The notes beneath the pieces are model-generated. The model was not told where the DNA came from. It was given only the letters and a program-made list of their open reading frames with translations, and searched no databases. 64,000 nucleotides of DNA from Fibrobacterota bacterium (GTDB lineage: Bacteria; Fibrobacterota; Chitinivibrionia; Chitinivibrionales; Chitinispirillaceae): positions 73,271 to 137,270 of the forward strand of contig JAEYNR010000048.1 of assembly GCA_023412475.1 (NCBI GenBank), read 5' to 3'. The position numbers and the translations under genes are program-made. Shown here piece by piece: positions 42,518 to 52,070 of the stretch (its first letter is position 1; each line of letters begins with the position of its first letter).

Positions 42518-42984
42518 TTGTTTTTTCCCTTGCTCTTCGGAAATGACATTTTCCAGATCATTGATACTGTAATTATTGCGGGTCTCAACGCAGAAAATGA
42601 TATCCCATTCCAAAACGAAGAAGATAAAGTAATTGAAAAACAAAATGACCGTCGCGAACGTTCATTTCTGGCTTTCAGGAACCACTGGCTAAGCCAGTGG
42701 AGCCAGATGTCTCGTAAAGGCACTGTCGTGCCTTCTTGCTTTCGCGGCTTTGCCGCTTAATCAAGCTACCGCTTGTGGCGGTAGTACTTGACTGCTTTAT
42801 GTTTTCCATGACCAGAGCAAAAAGAGAGGTGGCGATTCTTTATCATGGGAAGATGTCGAAGTTGATCGGATAACTATAAAATCTGTTGATATTCACTTTT
42901 ACAAATATGTGATCCCTACAGGATCAAACGGCTTTTAGGTGTAAATTCAGTATCCATGATAGAGACGGCCAGCAGGGCGCGTCT
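42518..42984. other. Intergenic region with hairpin cluster
   Basis: 467 bases between arsR and the export operon's end. Contains the four-hairpin cluster (42667-42790) and a diverged M6 module (42896-42931). A plus-strand frame at about 42812-42938 has a coding-like look but no start and no recognised family, so it may be another gene remnant. Confidence 0.45.
42667..42790. repeat. Cluster of four consecutive perfect hairpins
   Basis: Within 124 bases: CCACTGGC/GCCAGTGG (42682-42700) inside an outer TCTGGCT/AGCCAGA pair (42667-42707); AAGGCAC/GTGCCTT (42717-42734); GCGGC/GCCGC (42744-42756); CTACCGC/GCGGTAG (42766-42784) extended by CAAG/CTTG. All loops are 3-5 bases. No T tract follows, so they are not ordinary terminators. 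Confidence 0.8.
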
Positions 42985-44205
42985 CTACTCGTATCGAAGG
43001 GCTTCGATAGGATCCAGTTTTGAAGCCTTTATTGCAGGATACCAACCAAAAAATATGCCGGTAAAAGCACATACCAGACTGGACAAAATTACAGAGTTAA
43101 ATGTTACCAGTATAGGCCATTTAAGAATCTGCCCGACAGCATAACTGGAAGCTACTCCCAGTGCCAGACCCACCAGACCACCGGTCACACTTACGATAAT
43201 TGCTTCGATAAGAAATTGCATCATTATATCGATACCTCTTGCCCCTACTGCCATCCGCAGCCCGATCTCCCGGGTTCGTTCGGTGACCGAAACATACATG
43301 ATATTCATGATACCTATCCCTCCCACCAGAAGAGAAATTCCTGCTATAGAAGCCAGAAGTACGGTTAAAAGACGACTGGTGGAACTGATTGCTGTCAACA
43401 GTTCCTGCTGAGATCCGATAGAAAAATCATTTTCATCAAATTCACTCAATCTATGCTGTGCCCTGAGGACCGCTTCGATTTCCGCCTTTGCTGCGTCGGC
43501 GTCCTTTTCATTGTGAGTTGACGCATAAATAGAGTTGATTCTGGTACCACCCAGGATTCTTTTCTGTACAGTAGTAAAGGGTGCGATTACTATGTCATCC
43601 TGATCCTGTCCAAAAGAGGTCTGCCCCTTTGATGCCAGCACTCCTATTACTTTGAAAGGGATATTTTTAAACCGGATATTTTTCCCTATCGGATCTTCAC
43701 CACCAGGAAAAAGGTTTTCTACCACAGTTTTCCCAAGAACACAGACCTTTGCAGAGATAAGAATGTCTCTGGAAGTGAATTTATCACCCGACTCAATGGT
43801 CAGTTCACGAATCTGGAAATACCCTGTGTCCACCCCATGAATCTGTGTATACCAGTTATTTGCAGCAACAATCACCTGTCCACCACTGGAAACCGTAGGA
43901 GAGACTGCCTTGATAAGCTTGCATTGACTTCTGATAGCTTCCACATCATCGAGAGTCAGAGTCTGGGCTGAGCCTGCTCCACCGCGTGCTGCACCTTGTC
44001 GATAAGAGCCACGGTTTATCATGAGCATATTCGAGCCCATCTTTCCGATTTCATTCTGAATGCTCTGTTTGGAGCCCTGCCCGATAGCAAGCATTGTAAT
44101 TACCGACCCTACACCGATTATAATACCCAGCATGGTCAGAAACATGCGGAACTTGTTTCTTCCAATCGCTTTAAGTGCCAACAGTATCAAACGAATTGTG
44201 TTCAT
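42985..44205 (-). CDS. MacB-type ABC transporter permease
   Basis: 406 residues from the ATG at 44205 (AGGA seven bases upstream). One N-terminal helix (about 20-45), a periplasmic MacB_PCD domain (about 50-260), then three helices forming the FtsX domain (about 280-400, including GGIGIMNIMYVSVTERTREIG). Together with the next three genes upstream it makes a tripartite exporter of peptides, toxins or macrolide-like compounds. Last gene of the operon; 16 bases separate it from the ATPase gene. Confidence 0.92.
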   Translation of the reverse strand: MNTIRLILLALKAIGRNKFRMFLTMLGIIIGVGSVITMLAIGQGSKQSIQNEIGKMGSNMLMINRGSYRQGAARGGAGSAQTLTLDDVEAIRSQCKLIKAVSPTVSSGGQVIVAANNWYTQIHGVDTGYFQIRELTIESGDKFTSRDILISAKVCVLGKTVVENLFPGGEDPIGKNIRFKNIPFKVIGVLASKGQTSFGQDQDDIVIAPFTTVQKRILGGTRINSIYASTHNEKDADAAKAEIEAVLRAQHRLSEFDENDFSIGSQQELLTAISSTSRLLTVLLASIAGISLLVGGIGIMNIMYVSVTERTREIGLRMAVGARGIDIMMQFLIEAIIVSVTGGLVGLALGVASSYAVGQILKWPILVTFNSVILSSLVCAFTGIFFGWYPAIKASKLDPIEALRYE

Positions 44206-44221
44206 ATTTATCCTGAAGTTT

Positions 44222-44968
44222 TCAGATTTCTTCGTCCTTTGGAAGTCCTGCAAGTGCCTCTGCTGCAGAAGCCACCTTTTCAATTTTACGGTCCGAGATT
44301 ATCTTTCCATCCCTCAGACGTATACTGCGTGAACTAAACATCGCAATATCCGCTTCATGAGTAACAAAGACAATAGTGCGGCCCTTTTTATTGAGATCCT
44401 GAAACAAAGCCATTATCTCGTACGAAGTTCTTGTGTCAAGGTTTCCGGTAGCCTCATCAGCCAGCAGAACTACAGGATCATTAACAAGAGCTCTGGCAAT
44501 TGCTACACGCTGCTGCTGTCCTCCTGAGAGCTGGTTGGGTTTATGAAAACGACGATCTTTCAATCCTACAGCATCCAAGGCAACTTCTGCCCGCCTGCAC
44601 CTTTCATCGTTGCTTATTTCTGGATTATAAAAAAGAGGCAACTCAACATTTTCCAGAGCAGTTGTTCTGGAAAGCAGGTTATATGATTGGAAAATAAAAC
44701 CGATTTTACGATTCCGCATAACAGCCAGTTGATTGCGGTTCATGCTGGAAACCGCAGTCCCGTCGAGATAGTATTCTCCTCTGGTGGGCCTATCAAGACA
44801 TCCCAGAATATTGAGTAAAGTTGATTTGCCGGAGCCACTGGTACCCATAATAGTGACAAACTCACCTGGATTGATTGTGATATCAACACCTTTAAGGGCT
44901 CGCACGGTTTCGCTTCCCACTGAGAAATCACGGCATATTTGATCTATTTTAATAATGGCTTTAACCAT
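44222..44968 (-). CDS. MacB/LolD-type ABC transporter ATPase
   Basis: 248 residues from the ATG at 44968, with GGAGGGG directly upstream. Walker A GTSGSGKST (about 43-51), Q-loop FQSYNLL, signature LSGGQQQR, Walker B VVLLADEATGNLD and switch His VTHEAD all intact. The TGNLD after Walker B marks the LolD/MacB subgroup that works by mechanotransmission. Energises the adjacent permease. 13 bases separate it from the adaptor gene. Confidence 0.94.
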   Translation of the reverse strand: MVKAIIKIDQICRDFSVGSETVRALKGVDITINPGEFVTIMGTSGSGKSTLLNILGCLDRPTRGEYYLDGTAVSSMNRNQLAVMRNRKIGFIFQSYNLLSRTTALENVELPLFYNPEISNDERCRRAEVALDAVGLKDRRFHKPNQLSGGQQQRVAIARALVNDPVVLLADEATGNLDTRTSYEIMALFQDLNKKGRTIVFVTHEADIAMFSSRSIRLRDGKIISDRKIEKVASAAEALAGLPKDEEI

Positions 44969-44981
44969 TGTCCCCTCCTCA

Positions 44982-46304
44982 CTATCGTATACGGCCAGAT
45001 CCTCTTGGGCGGCGTTGAGGCATGAACGGATTAACAGAGCCCGCATCCCCCTTTTGCTTGTTAAGTGATTCATTTCTTACAGAAAGAATTACCTCATCAC
45101 CCTCTTTCAATCCTTCAATCACCTCTACATTTACCAGATCAGACAAGCCGGCCTTTATATGAACCGGATGAATAGTTTCTCCCCTTTTTATCCAAACAGA
45201 AGGCCGGTCTTTGCGCGGCTGCATTTGGCGATTTGATTTCTTTTTTCTCATAGTGGAAGTAGTGGAAGATTTTGCTATACTGCTGTCCCCAGATATGGAA
45301 GAATGCATTTTCTTTGTTGAATCAGTGTCAATTTTTCTACTTTTATTTTGTCCTGCTTGCCAATCCACTTTTTTTAACAGATTTTCATCAGGCATGAATC
45401 TGAGTGCTCTGGCAGGAATAGTCAACACATCATTGACTTCTTTTAAAAAGACTGTGATAGTGGCGGTCATTCCAGGCATCAGTTTCAAATCCGGATTCCT
45501 GGCAAGTACTGTTACAGTGTAGGTAACCACATTGGAGGTAACGACAGGTTCGAGCCTGACCTGCGAGACATTTCCATGAAAGGTATCTTCAGGGAAAGCA
45601 TCAACGGTAAAGATCACCCTCTGCCCCTGTTTTACCTGCCCGATATCGGCTTCATCCACAGCAGCATACACTTCCATTTGAAGCATATCCTGAGCGATTG
45701 TAAACAATGTCGGGGCATTGAGGCTGGCTGCCACAGTCTGGCCTTCATCGACCGATCTGGACAGAACAGTACCATTTATTGGTGAATAGATAGTAGCATA
45801 ACTGAGATTAAGTTTTGCTTTTTTCACTTCTGATAATGCTCTCTCCACACTGTTTTTTGCCCGTTCATACTCGTAGGTGGCCTGATCGATCTCCTGTTGA
45901 CTGACCATGCCCTTTTCAAACAGTTTACTTGTCCGTTCGAATTTCTGTTTAAGAAAAGCATACTCGATCTGTGCACTCTTAAGAGCCACATTGTTGAGAT
46001 CCAGTGCGGCTTGCAAGGTGGTTTGATCCAGTTCTGCAAGCAACTGTCCTTTGTGTACCGTAGAATTGAAATCGGCATGGATCTTTTTTACTACCCCCGA
46101 AACCTGTGTACCCACTTCTACTTTGTCAATAGGCTCAACAGTTCCGGTTGCAGAGATAGTCAGAGCTACCGTACCTTTGCTGACTGCAGCAGTCTCAAAG
46201 AATACCGGTTTTTCCGAATTTCTTCCTTTTAAAAGAAAAAAGGTCAATGCGGCTATTATTAATAAAAGCGATATTAGCAGCAGCACCAATTTATGACGAA
46301 TCAT
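44982..46304 (-). CDS. MacA-type periplasmic adaptor (HlyD family)
   Basis: 440 residues. N-terminal membrane anchor (about 5-25), lipoyl-like halves (GTVEPIDKVEVGTQVSG and YATIYSPINGTVLSR), an alpha-helical hairpin between them (about 95-165), beta-barrel and membrane-proximal domains. An unusual Ser/Lys/Arg-rich insertion lies at about 320-365. It bridges the ABC transporter and the TolC channel. AGGA precedes the ATG. 21 bases separate it from tolC. Confidence 0.92.
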   Translation of the reverse strand: MIRHKLVLLLISLLLIIAALTFFLLKGRNSEKPVFFETAAVSKGTVALTISATGTVEPIDKVEVGTQVSGVVKKIHADFNSTVHKGQLLAELDQTTLQAALDLNNVALKSAQIEYAFLKQKFERTSKLFEKGMVSQQEIDQATYEYERAKNSVERALSEVKKAKLNLSYATIYSPINGTVLSRSVDEGQTVAASLNAPTLFTIAQDMLQMEVYAAVDEADIGQVKQGQRVIFTVDAFPEDTFHGNVSQVRLEPVVTSNVVTYTVTVLARNPDLKLMPGMTATITVFLKEVNDVLTIPARALRFMPDENLLKKVDWQAGQNKSRKIDTDSTKKMHSSISGDSSIAKSSTTSTMRKKKSNRQMQPRKDRPSVWIKRGETIHPVHIKAGLSDLVNVEVIEGLKEGDEVILSVRNESLNKQKGDAGSVNPFMPQRRPRGSGRIR

Positions 46305-46325
46305 ATTCCTGATCCTCTCTTTAGG

Positions 46326-47615
46326 TTATATCTGGACTGGTATTCCCATATAGATATTAATCATCTGCATGGTCATCAATGCATTGATTTTTGATTCCAG
46401 TTGTTCTCTCAGGGACACCAGCCAGGCATTTTTTTCGATTAACAGATCTGTGGAGTTTATCATGCCCAGTTTAAACTGTTCCTGGGCTATTTCATAGCTT
46501 TGCAATGCTCTCTCATACTGCACCTGTGCTGCCATTAATTTACTTCTGGCAGCTTCCGCATTATAGAACACATCCTGAACCTCTTCCAGCAAACTTTTCT
46601 GCTCTTCCAGTAATGACAGTTCTGCCTGTTTAGCACTGATTTTAGCTTTTTCCAGATTCGTTTTAGTTTGTCGTCTGTCATAGATTGGGATACTAAGACT
46701 GGCACCGAACCGCAGATCGGCTCTGTCGGTAACTTGATCCACAAAAGGGGTCTCAAAGTCATTGCCAGTCGAAAGTCCGGCACTAAGGCTAAGTGAAGGG
46801 AAATATCCGGCCATAGCCTTCTTTATTCCCAAGGCTGCGATCTCTCTGCTCAGTTGACTGTTTGCAACTCCCGGCATCTTTTCAAGTGCAGCAGAGTAGA
46901 TCTGCTGAATCTCAGGAATTGGTTCTAATTGAATAGTATCAGAGAGGTCTGGGAAGCTGAGAGCTATTATTGAATCAACAGGCAACTCCAGCAGTGAGTT
47001 TAATGCGCGTTGCTTTTGTTTAAGGTTGTTTACTGCTATTACCACATTATATTCATCTGTTGCCAGAGATGCTTCCATTTTGACAAGATCGATTTTAGTG
47101 GCTGCACCCACTGATAGCAGCTCTTTAGTTCTGTCCCGTTGTACCATAGATGCATCGCGGGCGATAATTGAACTCTGTAAAGCCTCCTTTGCATAAAAGA
47201 CCTGAAGATAGGTATTTGTTATACTCTGGATAAGGCTAATCTCTTGCGCCTTTATCGATTCGTCGTTTTTCTGAATCTCTAACTGTTTCATTTTTATATC
47301 GGTACGGATTGCAGTACCCTCAAAAACAGTCCACCTTGCATTTGCAGAATAACTGACACCTTGAGATTCCCTTTTACCATCAAATTCGGGCGACAGGGAA
47401 TAACTGACACCACCACTTACACTGGGATGCTGTGCTGCTTTTGCCGCCTGAAGAGACAAATCAGAACCAGAGCGGTCCAGCTTCAATCTTTTCATCTGAA
47501 GATTGTTTTCCAAGCAATGATCAATGCACCTTTGAAGATCCCAGCTCCCTGAATCTGCTGCTTCTGATAGAGAAATAATAAATAATATTGATACTGTTAA
47601 GATTACTTTTACCAT
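46326..47615 (-). CDS. TolC-family outer-membrane channel
   Basis: 429 residues: signal peptide (about 1-19), then two outer-membrane-efflux repeats with long amphipathic helices (GVSYSLSPEFDG, ARWTVFEGTAIRTDIKM; second half SLSIPIYDRRQTKTNLEKA). Serves as exit duct for the MacAB-type exporter encoded immediately downstream. First gene of the four-gene operon; no strong ribosome-binding site is visible. Confidence 0.9.
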   Translation of the reverse strand: MVKVILTVSILFIISLSEAADSGSWDLQRCIDHCLENNLQMKRLKLDRSGSDLSLQAAKAAQHPSVSGGVSYSLSPEFDGKRESQGVSYSANARWTVFEGTAIRTDIKMKQLEIQKNDESIKAQEISLIQSITNTYLQVFYAKEALQSSIIARDASMVQRDRTKELLSVGAATKIDLVKMEASLATDEYNVVIAVNNLKQKQRALNSLLELPVDSIIALSFPDLSDTIQLEPIPEIQQIYSAALEKMPGVANSQLSREIAALGIKKAMAGYFPSLSLSAGLSTGNDFETPFVDQVTDRADLRFGASLSIPIYDRRQTKTNLEKAKISAKQAELSLLEEQKSLLEEVQDVFYNAEAARSKLMAAQVQYERALQSYEIAQEQFKLGMINSTDLLIEKNAWLVSLREQLESKINALMTMQMINIYMGIPVQI

Positions 47616-47984
47616 AAGGGATTTGCCTGCTCAATTTTTCGTTTAATAATCGAATTCATTCTTTAGATTCACGGTTTCCATTTTTATTACAGACTTTTTT
47701 TGCAGAAACTACAGATGTTTTCGCGATTGACTCCGCTGCCATTGAGTGCGATTAAGGTAAGAAAGAAAAACAATTGTCATGCAAAAATACGGCCTGAAGT
47801 CCTGATGATGACGGAAGAATCATCCATAAAAGAGTTCCGATTTCGTTGTTAAAAATAGCTTAGTCCAGAATTACAATTCAACCCAAATTACTCATCAGAC
47901 AGATCAGGGTATCCTGGAATCCGTAGCAGATGATAAGTTTTCACTCACATTCGCTTACCCTTGATGGAGCACTCTTAACACACT
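47616..47984. other. Intergenic region, nothing recognised
   Basis: 369 bases between tolC and yraN on the minus strand. AT-rich, no ORF, repeat module or terminator that I can support. It should contain the tolC-operon promoter. Confidence 0.4.
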
Positions 47985-48347
47985 CTATTTCACCAGAAAC
48001 GCATTTTTCACATGATCAATCTTATCCCCAATAATTGAAATGACATCAAAACGGCAGGGGGTTCCACATATATGGTGCTCGGTGATGTATTGGAGTGCAA
48101 CGCGGGCAAGAGTCCGCTGTTTTGAAGGTGTAACCCAAAAAAGAGGATTACCGCAGGAAGAGTTTCTGCAGGATTTGACTTCTACAAAAACCAAAATTCC
48201 ACTAGGATCTTTGGCAATGCAGTCAATTTCACCTGTTTTTGATCGGAATTTCCGGCAGATGATAGTGTAACCTTCTTTTAAAAGGTGCTGTGCGGCCAGT
48301 TCCTCTCCCAGATTCCCTTTTTGGTGAGTATTGAGATCTGGATTCAT
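47985..48347 (-). CDS. yraN: YraN/UPF0102 family putative endonuclease
   Basis: About 120 residues of the UPF0102 family, a small restriction-endonuclease-like fold. The signature GNLGEELAAQHLLKEGY (about 10-26), EIDCIAKD and VFVEVKSC supply the usual acidic/Lys residues. Function unproven, linked to DNA metabolism. The ATG at 48347 fits the family start; an ATG at 48359, six bases after the kinase stop, is an alternative. Translational coupling to the kinase gene is likely. Confidence 0.85.
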   Translation of the reverse strand: MNPDLNTHQKGNLGEELAAQHLLKEGYTIICRKFRSKTGEIDCIAKDPSGILVFVEVKSCRNSSCGNPLFWVTPSKQRTLARVALQYITEHHICGTPCRFDVISIIGDKIDHVKNAFLVK

Positions 48348-48364
48348 GGCGGTTCCCATCTCTT

Positions 48365-49444
48365 TTAAGGATGATTCAAAATGTGATTGAGCAGTATTGC
48401 GCCAATAGCTGCAATCATAAGCCAGGTGGGCCACTGCATTTTTACCATTTCGGTCCAGTATCTGATAGAAAACAGCGGATAGCTGCCAGTTTTACCTGTG
48501 TTTCTGCGGTCGGTTATTCGCCGATCGAAATCATCCGTTTTTTTTCTTAAAGACGAGCTGGTTGTTGAACTCTGACGGGCAGTGGAAGCACCTACTTTTT
48601 CATCAAAATCAACAGAATCAAGATGATCAAGCATCTCTTCAACTGTCGCGTAACGGTCTCGCTTCTCTTTTTTCAGCGCCTTAAGGATGATTAATTCCAG
48701 ACGCTTGGGTGTATCTTTCCGTTTCGTGGAAGGAGGCACAGGAAGCTCATGAACCTGTTTGTAAGCGACAGCCATGGGATTATTTCCGGTAAATGGGGGG
48801 TGTCTGGTAACCATCTCATACATCACCACACCTAATGAGTAGATATCGGTTTGGACATCCAGAGCTTTTCCCTGAGCCTGTTCCGGAGACATATACTCAG
48901 GAGTGCCCACAGCAGAGCCGGTCATTGTGATATTGGTTCCGGAGAAGATTTTAGCTATCCCGAAATCACTCAGGCGTGCGACACCGTTTTTTTCCAGAAG
49001 CACATTCTGGGGTTTAATATCCCGGTGAATGATATTGCAATTGTGAGCATAGCGCAGCCCACGACAGATCTGTTTTGACAGGTCGATTATTTCGGTCAAA
49101 GGAAGCATTTTGTTTTCTGCAATATATCTTCCCAGATCGGTTCCATCAACATACTGCATGGCAAAATATTGCAGGCCGTCTTGCTCACCGTATTCAAAAA
49201 TGCTTACTATATTCTGATGCTGAAGAAGGGAGATGGCTTTAGCTTCAATTTCGAAGCGTCTGGAAAACTCATCATCTCTGGACATATTTGGTGGAAGGAC
49301 CTTTAAGGCCACAATTCTGTTAAGCGGCTCCTGAGAGGCCTTGTAGATATCCCCCATCCCGCCTTTTCCAATTTTACCCAGAATTTTATAATGACCGATT
49401 CTGGCTGGAATGGTGTCAGTGGCTTTGTTTTTGAGCATGTTCAT
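48365..49444 (-). CDS. Eukaryotic-type serine/threonine protein kinase, membrane-anchored
   Basis: 359 residues. Kinase domain (about 16-275) with GKGGMG, the ATP Lys in VALKV, HRDIKPQN, DFG and the TPEYMSPEQ activation segment, all intact. A linker of about 60 residues leads to one C-terminal membrane helix (about 338-357). There is no extracellular sensor domain beyond that helix, so signal input must come through partners. GGA lies before the ATG. Followed directly by yraN. Confidence 0.93.
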   Translation of the reverse strand: MNMLKNKATDTIPARIGHYKILGKIGKGGMGDIYKASQEPLNRIVALKVLPPNMSRDDEFSRRFEIEAKAISLLQHQNIVSIFEYGEQDGLQYFAMQYVDGTDLGRYIAENKMLPLTEIIDLSKQICRGLRYAHNCNIIHRDIKPQNVLLEKNGVARLSDFGIAKIFSGTNITMTGSAVGTPEYMSPEQAQGKALDVQTDIYSLGVVMYEMVTRHPPFTGNNPMAVAYKQVHELPVPPSTKRKDTPKRLELIILKALKKEKRDRYATVEEMLDHLDSVDFDEKVGASTARQSSTTSSSLRKKTDDFDRRITDRRNTGKTGSYPLFSIRYWTEMVKMQWPTWLMIAAIGAILLNHILNHP

Positions 49445-49557
49445 AGGACAATCCAGAAATTAAAGCAATTCATTGTTTGGTATCAGAGTAAAAATAATTG
49501 TAACGCTCCGGCTATATACATCGAAAAAAAACACTTAATTATTATGCAAAAAAAAAT

Positions 49558-49590
49558 AAGCACGAAATTCGAAATAAGAAAAAAAAATGG
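49558..49590 (+). repeat. Module M1 copy
   Basis: AAGCACGAAATTCGAAATAAG, a copy of the dispersed module also at 5778, 34618 and (reversed) 28875. It lies between the convergent-side 3' end of gmk and the kinase start region. Confidence 0.6.
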
Positions 49591-49608
49591 AATTAAATCC
49601 GAAACCCG

Positions 49609-50205
49609 TTATTTCCTATGAGACGATAGTCTATTTATTTCTGACGTCACTATCTTAATCACATCATCTACAGTTTTTGTGAGGTCATCATTGATGACTG
49701 TGTACTCGTATTTTCCCTGAGTCGAAGCGAAATCGATCTCGACAGAGGCATTTTTGAGCCGCACTCTGATGTCTTCATCATCATCGCTTTTTCTTCCCCG
49801 AAGTCTCTTCTCAAGCTCTTCGATACTGGGTGGGATAATTAAAACCCCTACTGCTTCAGGATATAACTTATCGAATTGTTTTTTTCCGAAAACATCGATG
49901 TCCATTATTATGTGTGAGCCTTGCTCAACTGTGGAATCGATGAAACTGCGCGGGGTTCCATAATAGTTATCATGAACCACGGCCCATTCTGCAAAAGAAT
50001 TCTGGTCTACCTTTCTTTTAAACTCTTCGACAGGCATAAAAAAGTAGTGCTTCCCGTTGATTTCACCTGTGCGGGGTTTTCTGGTAGTTGCAGAGATTGA
50101 ATAAACCAGATTTGGAACGGTTGCTTTAAGTTTGTCAAGAATTGTGGTTTTACCTGCACCTGAGGGGGCAGAAAATACGAAAATCTTTCCTTTTTGCTTT
50201 TTCAT
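49609..50205 (-). CDS. gmk: Guanylate kinase
   Basis: Phosphorylates GMP to GDP. 198 residues, the normal size. P-loop SAPSGAGKTT (about 12-21), GMP-binding STTRKPRTGE-type segment (SATTRKPRTGE), HYFF and the lid region RGRKSDDDEDIRVRL are present. Start ATG at 50205. Lies 13 bases after a small membrane protein gene on the same strand. Not beside rpoZ or yicC as it often is elsewhere. Confidence 0.95.
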   Translation of the reverse strand: MKKQKGKIFVFSAPSGAGKTTILDKLKATVPNLVYSISATTRKPRTGEINGKHYFFMPVEEFKRKVDQNSFAEWAVVHDNYYGTPRSFIDSTVEQGSHIIMDIDVFGKKQFDKLYPEAVGVLIIPPSIEELEKRLRGRKSDDDEDIRVRLKNASVEIDFASTQGKYEYTVINDDLTKTVDDVIKIVTSEINRLSSHRK

Positions 50206-50218
50206 TTTTTTTAAGCTT

Positions 50219-50431
50219 CTATTCGGCTTTGAGCTCTTTTTGTGACTTATTACCTTCCATTAATATTAGCCTCACCTCAAGAGCTTCCCTTTTAAGCTCC
50301 AGTTCTTTTTCCAGGAGGTAGTGTACTTTTATTAGAAGGTTGATCATATTGTTAATGGTTCTGCTGATCACCAGAAACAGGATAAAGATCACAAAAAGTG
50401 TGATTAATGCAAGAATTATGTGTCCTGCCAT
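50219..50431 (-). CDS. Small membrane protein upstream of gmk
   Basis: 70 residues: one N-terminal membrane helix (about 5-27) and a charged amphipathic helix (about 35-65) rich in Leu/Glu/Lys, likely a coiled coil on the cytoplasmic side. GGGAGG lies directly before the ATG, so it is very probably expressed. No recognised family. Co-transcribed with gmk. Confidence 0.75.
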   Translation of the reverse strand: MAGHIILALITLFVIFILFLVISRTINNMINLLIKVHYLLEKELELKREALEVRLILMEGNKSQKELKAE

Positions 50432-50672
50432 AAGCCTCCCGGGACTTTATTGTTCAACCAGTAAAAAGATACATCGCGAGCAGAACTAAAAAAACAGGGA
50501 GTCAGTCTGGTATAATTTTTGATAATACTCTGTGGGTAAAATCGTACTAATTTACAGGCCAATTTAATCAGAGGAATAAATGCAGATAGGATTTCTGCTT
50601 GACCACGATCATGCCAGAGTGCTATTTTATGAAATTCCAAAAAAATTGCTATTTTCTACGAAGGAAAAAATA

Positions 50673-50885
50673 ATGAGAGAAAAGATTCATCCCAAGTACG
50701 AATCAGTTACATTCACCTGCTCCTGTGGCAACAAGATTGAGACCAAAGCTACAGTAGGCAGCCGCCACATCGATATTTGCAGTGAATGTCATCCTTTCTA
50801 TACCGGCAAACAGAAACTTATCGATAGTGCCGGTAGAGTCGATCGGTTCCGCAAACGTTATCAGAATTTTAAAAAGGAATCGTAA
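50673..50885 (+). CDS. rpmE: Ribosomal protein bL31
   Basis: 70 residues of the zinc-binding (C+) form of bL31: MREKIHPKY at the start, Cys in CSC (about 16-18) and CSECHPFYTG (about 37-46). The ATG at 50673 has AAGGA eight bases upstream; the longer frame from 50580 is an artefact. A perfect 10-bp terminator follows. The gene order rpmE, DUF1385, prfA, prmC is conserved in many bacteria. Confidence 0.96.
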   Translation: MREKIHPKYESVTFTCSCGNKIETKATVGSRHIDICSECHPFYTGKQKLIDSAGRVDRFRKRYQNFKKES

Positions 50886-50911
50886 GAAACCATTTCTGGT
50901 TGCAGTTTTTC

Positions 50912-50948
50912 GGGACAGAAGTGGTCTATACCCTTCTGTCCCTTTTTT
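50912..50948 (+). terminator. Intrinsic terminator after rpmE
   Basis: GGGACAGAAG (50912-50921) pairs perfectly with CTTCTGTCCC (50933-50942), followed by TTTTTT (50943-50948). Confidence 0.92.
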
Positions 50949-51098
50949 ATACCAGTACACACAGATCGGCCAAACCTGAAACGAAGAACCCTATAGAGTG
51001 ATTCGCTTTTCAACTTTAATTATGATTAAAAAGCTTACAGAATTTATCACCCGGGGGCACCCGTTTAAAAACTACTCTCTATTAAATAAGGAATTCAG

Positions 51099-52070
51099 AT
51101 GAAATTCAAGACATATCTTAGCTGGCTTTTGCAAATTCCAGCAAATATGGCTTCTCTAATGGCCAAAAAAAATACTGTTGGTGGACAAGCCATACTTGAA
51201 GGTGTTATGATGCGTGGGAAGGAGAAAGTGTCCTGGGCTGTAAGAAAAGGCGACAACGAAGTAATAATCGAGCAGTTTCCGTTTTCATCGGTATGCAGGA
51301 AGTACAAAATTTTAGGCAGACCGATTATAAGAGGAGCGGTTAATCTGTTTGAATCGATGGCTCTTGGTTACAGAGCACTATCCCGCTCGGCTGACATTCT
51401 GGAGGACAGAGATAAATCGCAAAACGATTCCCCTTCAAAATTTAATAATCTTAAAGAGAAATTTTATACAGTCATAACCCTTCTTATTTCGCTTCTATTT
51501 GCAATGGGGTTGTTCATGTTTGCACCGATGTGGATTTTCTCTCGCTTTATTCCCGAAGAGTCTGCACTACTTTTTAATACTCTTGCAGGGTCTCTGCGCA
51601 TTGTTTTACTGTTGATATATATGGTTTCAATCAGTTTTCTTAAAGATATCCGCAGACTTTTCGAATATCATGGAGCAGAACACAAGGCCATTTTCACCTT
51701 TGAGGATGGAAAAGATCTCAATATAAAAAACATGGCCAGCTACTCCACAGTTCATCCACGATGTGGCACCAGTTTTCTTCTTTTGGTTGGCATTGTCTGT
51801 GTTTTTCTGTTTTCAATTATTGATGCATTATTTATTCAGTTTATAGGACCATTTCCCAATGTTTTCAGCCGTTTTCTCCTACACATTATGCTTATTCCGC
51901 TGGTTGGAGGAACGTCGTATGAAGTTTTGAAACTCTCTGATCGATACCAGCATGTAGCTCTGGTTAATCTTATGATTAAACCGGGCTTGTGGCTTCAGAA
52001 AATTACAACCAGAGAGCCAGATGAAAAGCAGATGGAAGTGGCTTCCCTTGCACTGAAGGCAGCAATATGA
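51099..52070 (+). CDS. DUF1385 family membrane protein
   Basis: 323 residues of the DUF1385 family, almost always next to prfA. Signature VGGQAILEGVMMRG (about 27-40) and a central FEYHGAEHKAIFTFE segment with conserved His/Glu; about four membrane helices. Biochemical function unknown. AAGGAA lies eight bases before the ATG. Overlaps prfA by four bases (ATGA). Confidence 0.93.
   Translation: MKFKTYLSWLLQIPANMASLMAKKNTVGGQAILEGVMMRGKEKVSWAVRKGDNEVIIEQFPFSSVCRKYKILGRPIIRGAVNLFESMALGYRALSRSADILEDRDKSQNDSPSKFNNLKEKFYTVITLLISLLFAMGLFMFAPMWIFSRFIPEESALLFNTLAGSLRIVLLLIYMVSISFLKDIRRLFEYHGAEHKAIFTFEDGKDLNIKNMASYSTVHPRCGTSFLLLVGIVCVFLFSIIDALFIQFIGPFPNVFSRFLLHIMLIPLVGGTSYEVLKLSDRYQHVALVNLMIKPGLWLQKITTREPDEKQMEVASLALKAAI

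Noticed and set aside
42812..42938. Plus-strand coding-like frame between the hairpin cluster and the export operon
   Set aside because: Looks like a gene remnant but has no start, no recognisable family and ends in the M6 repeat; not enough to call.
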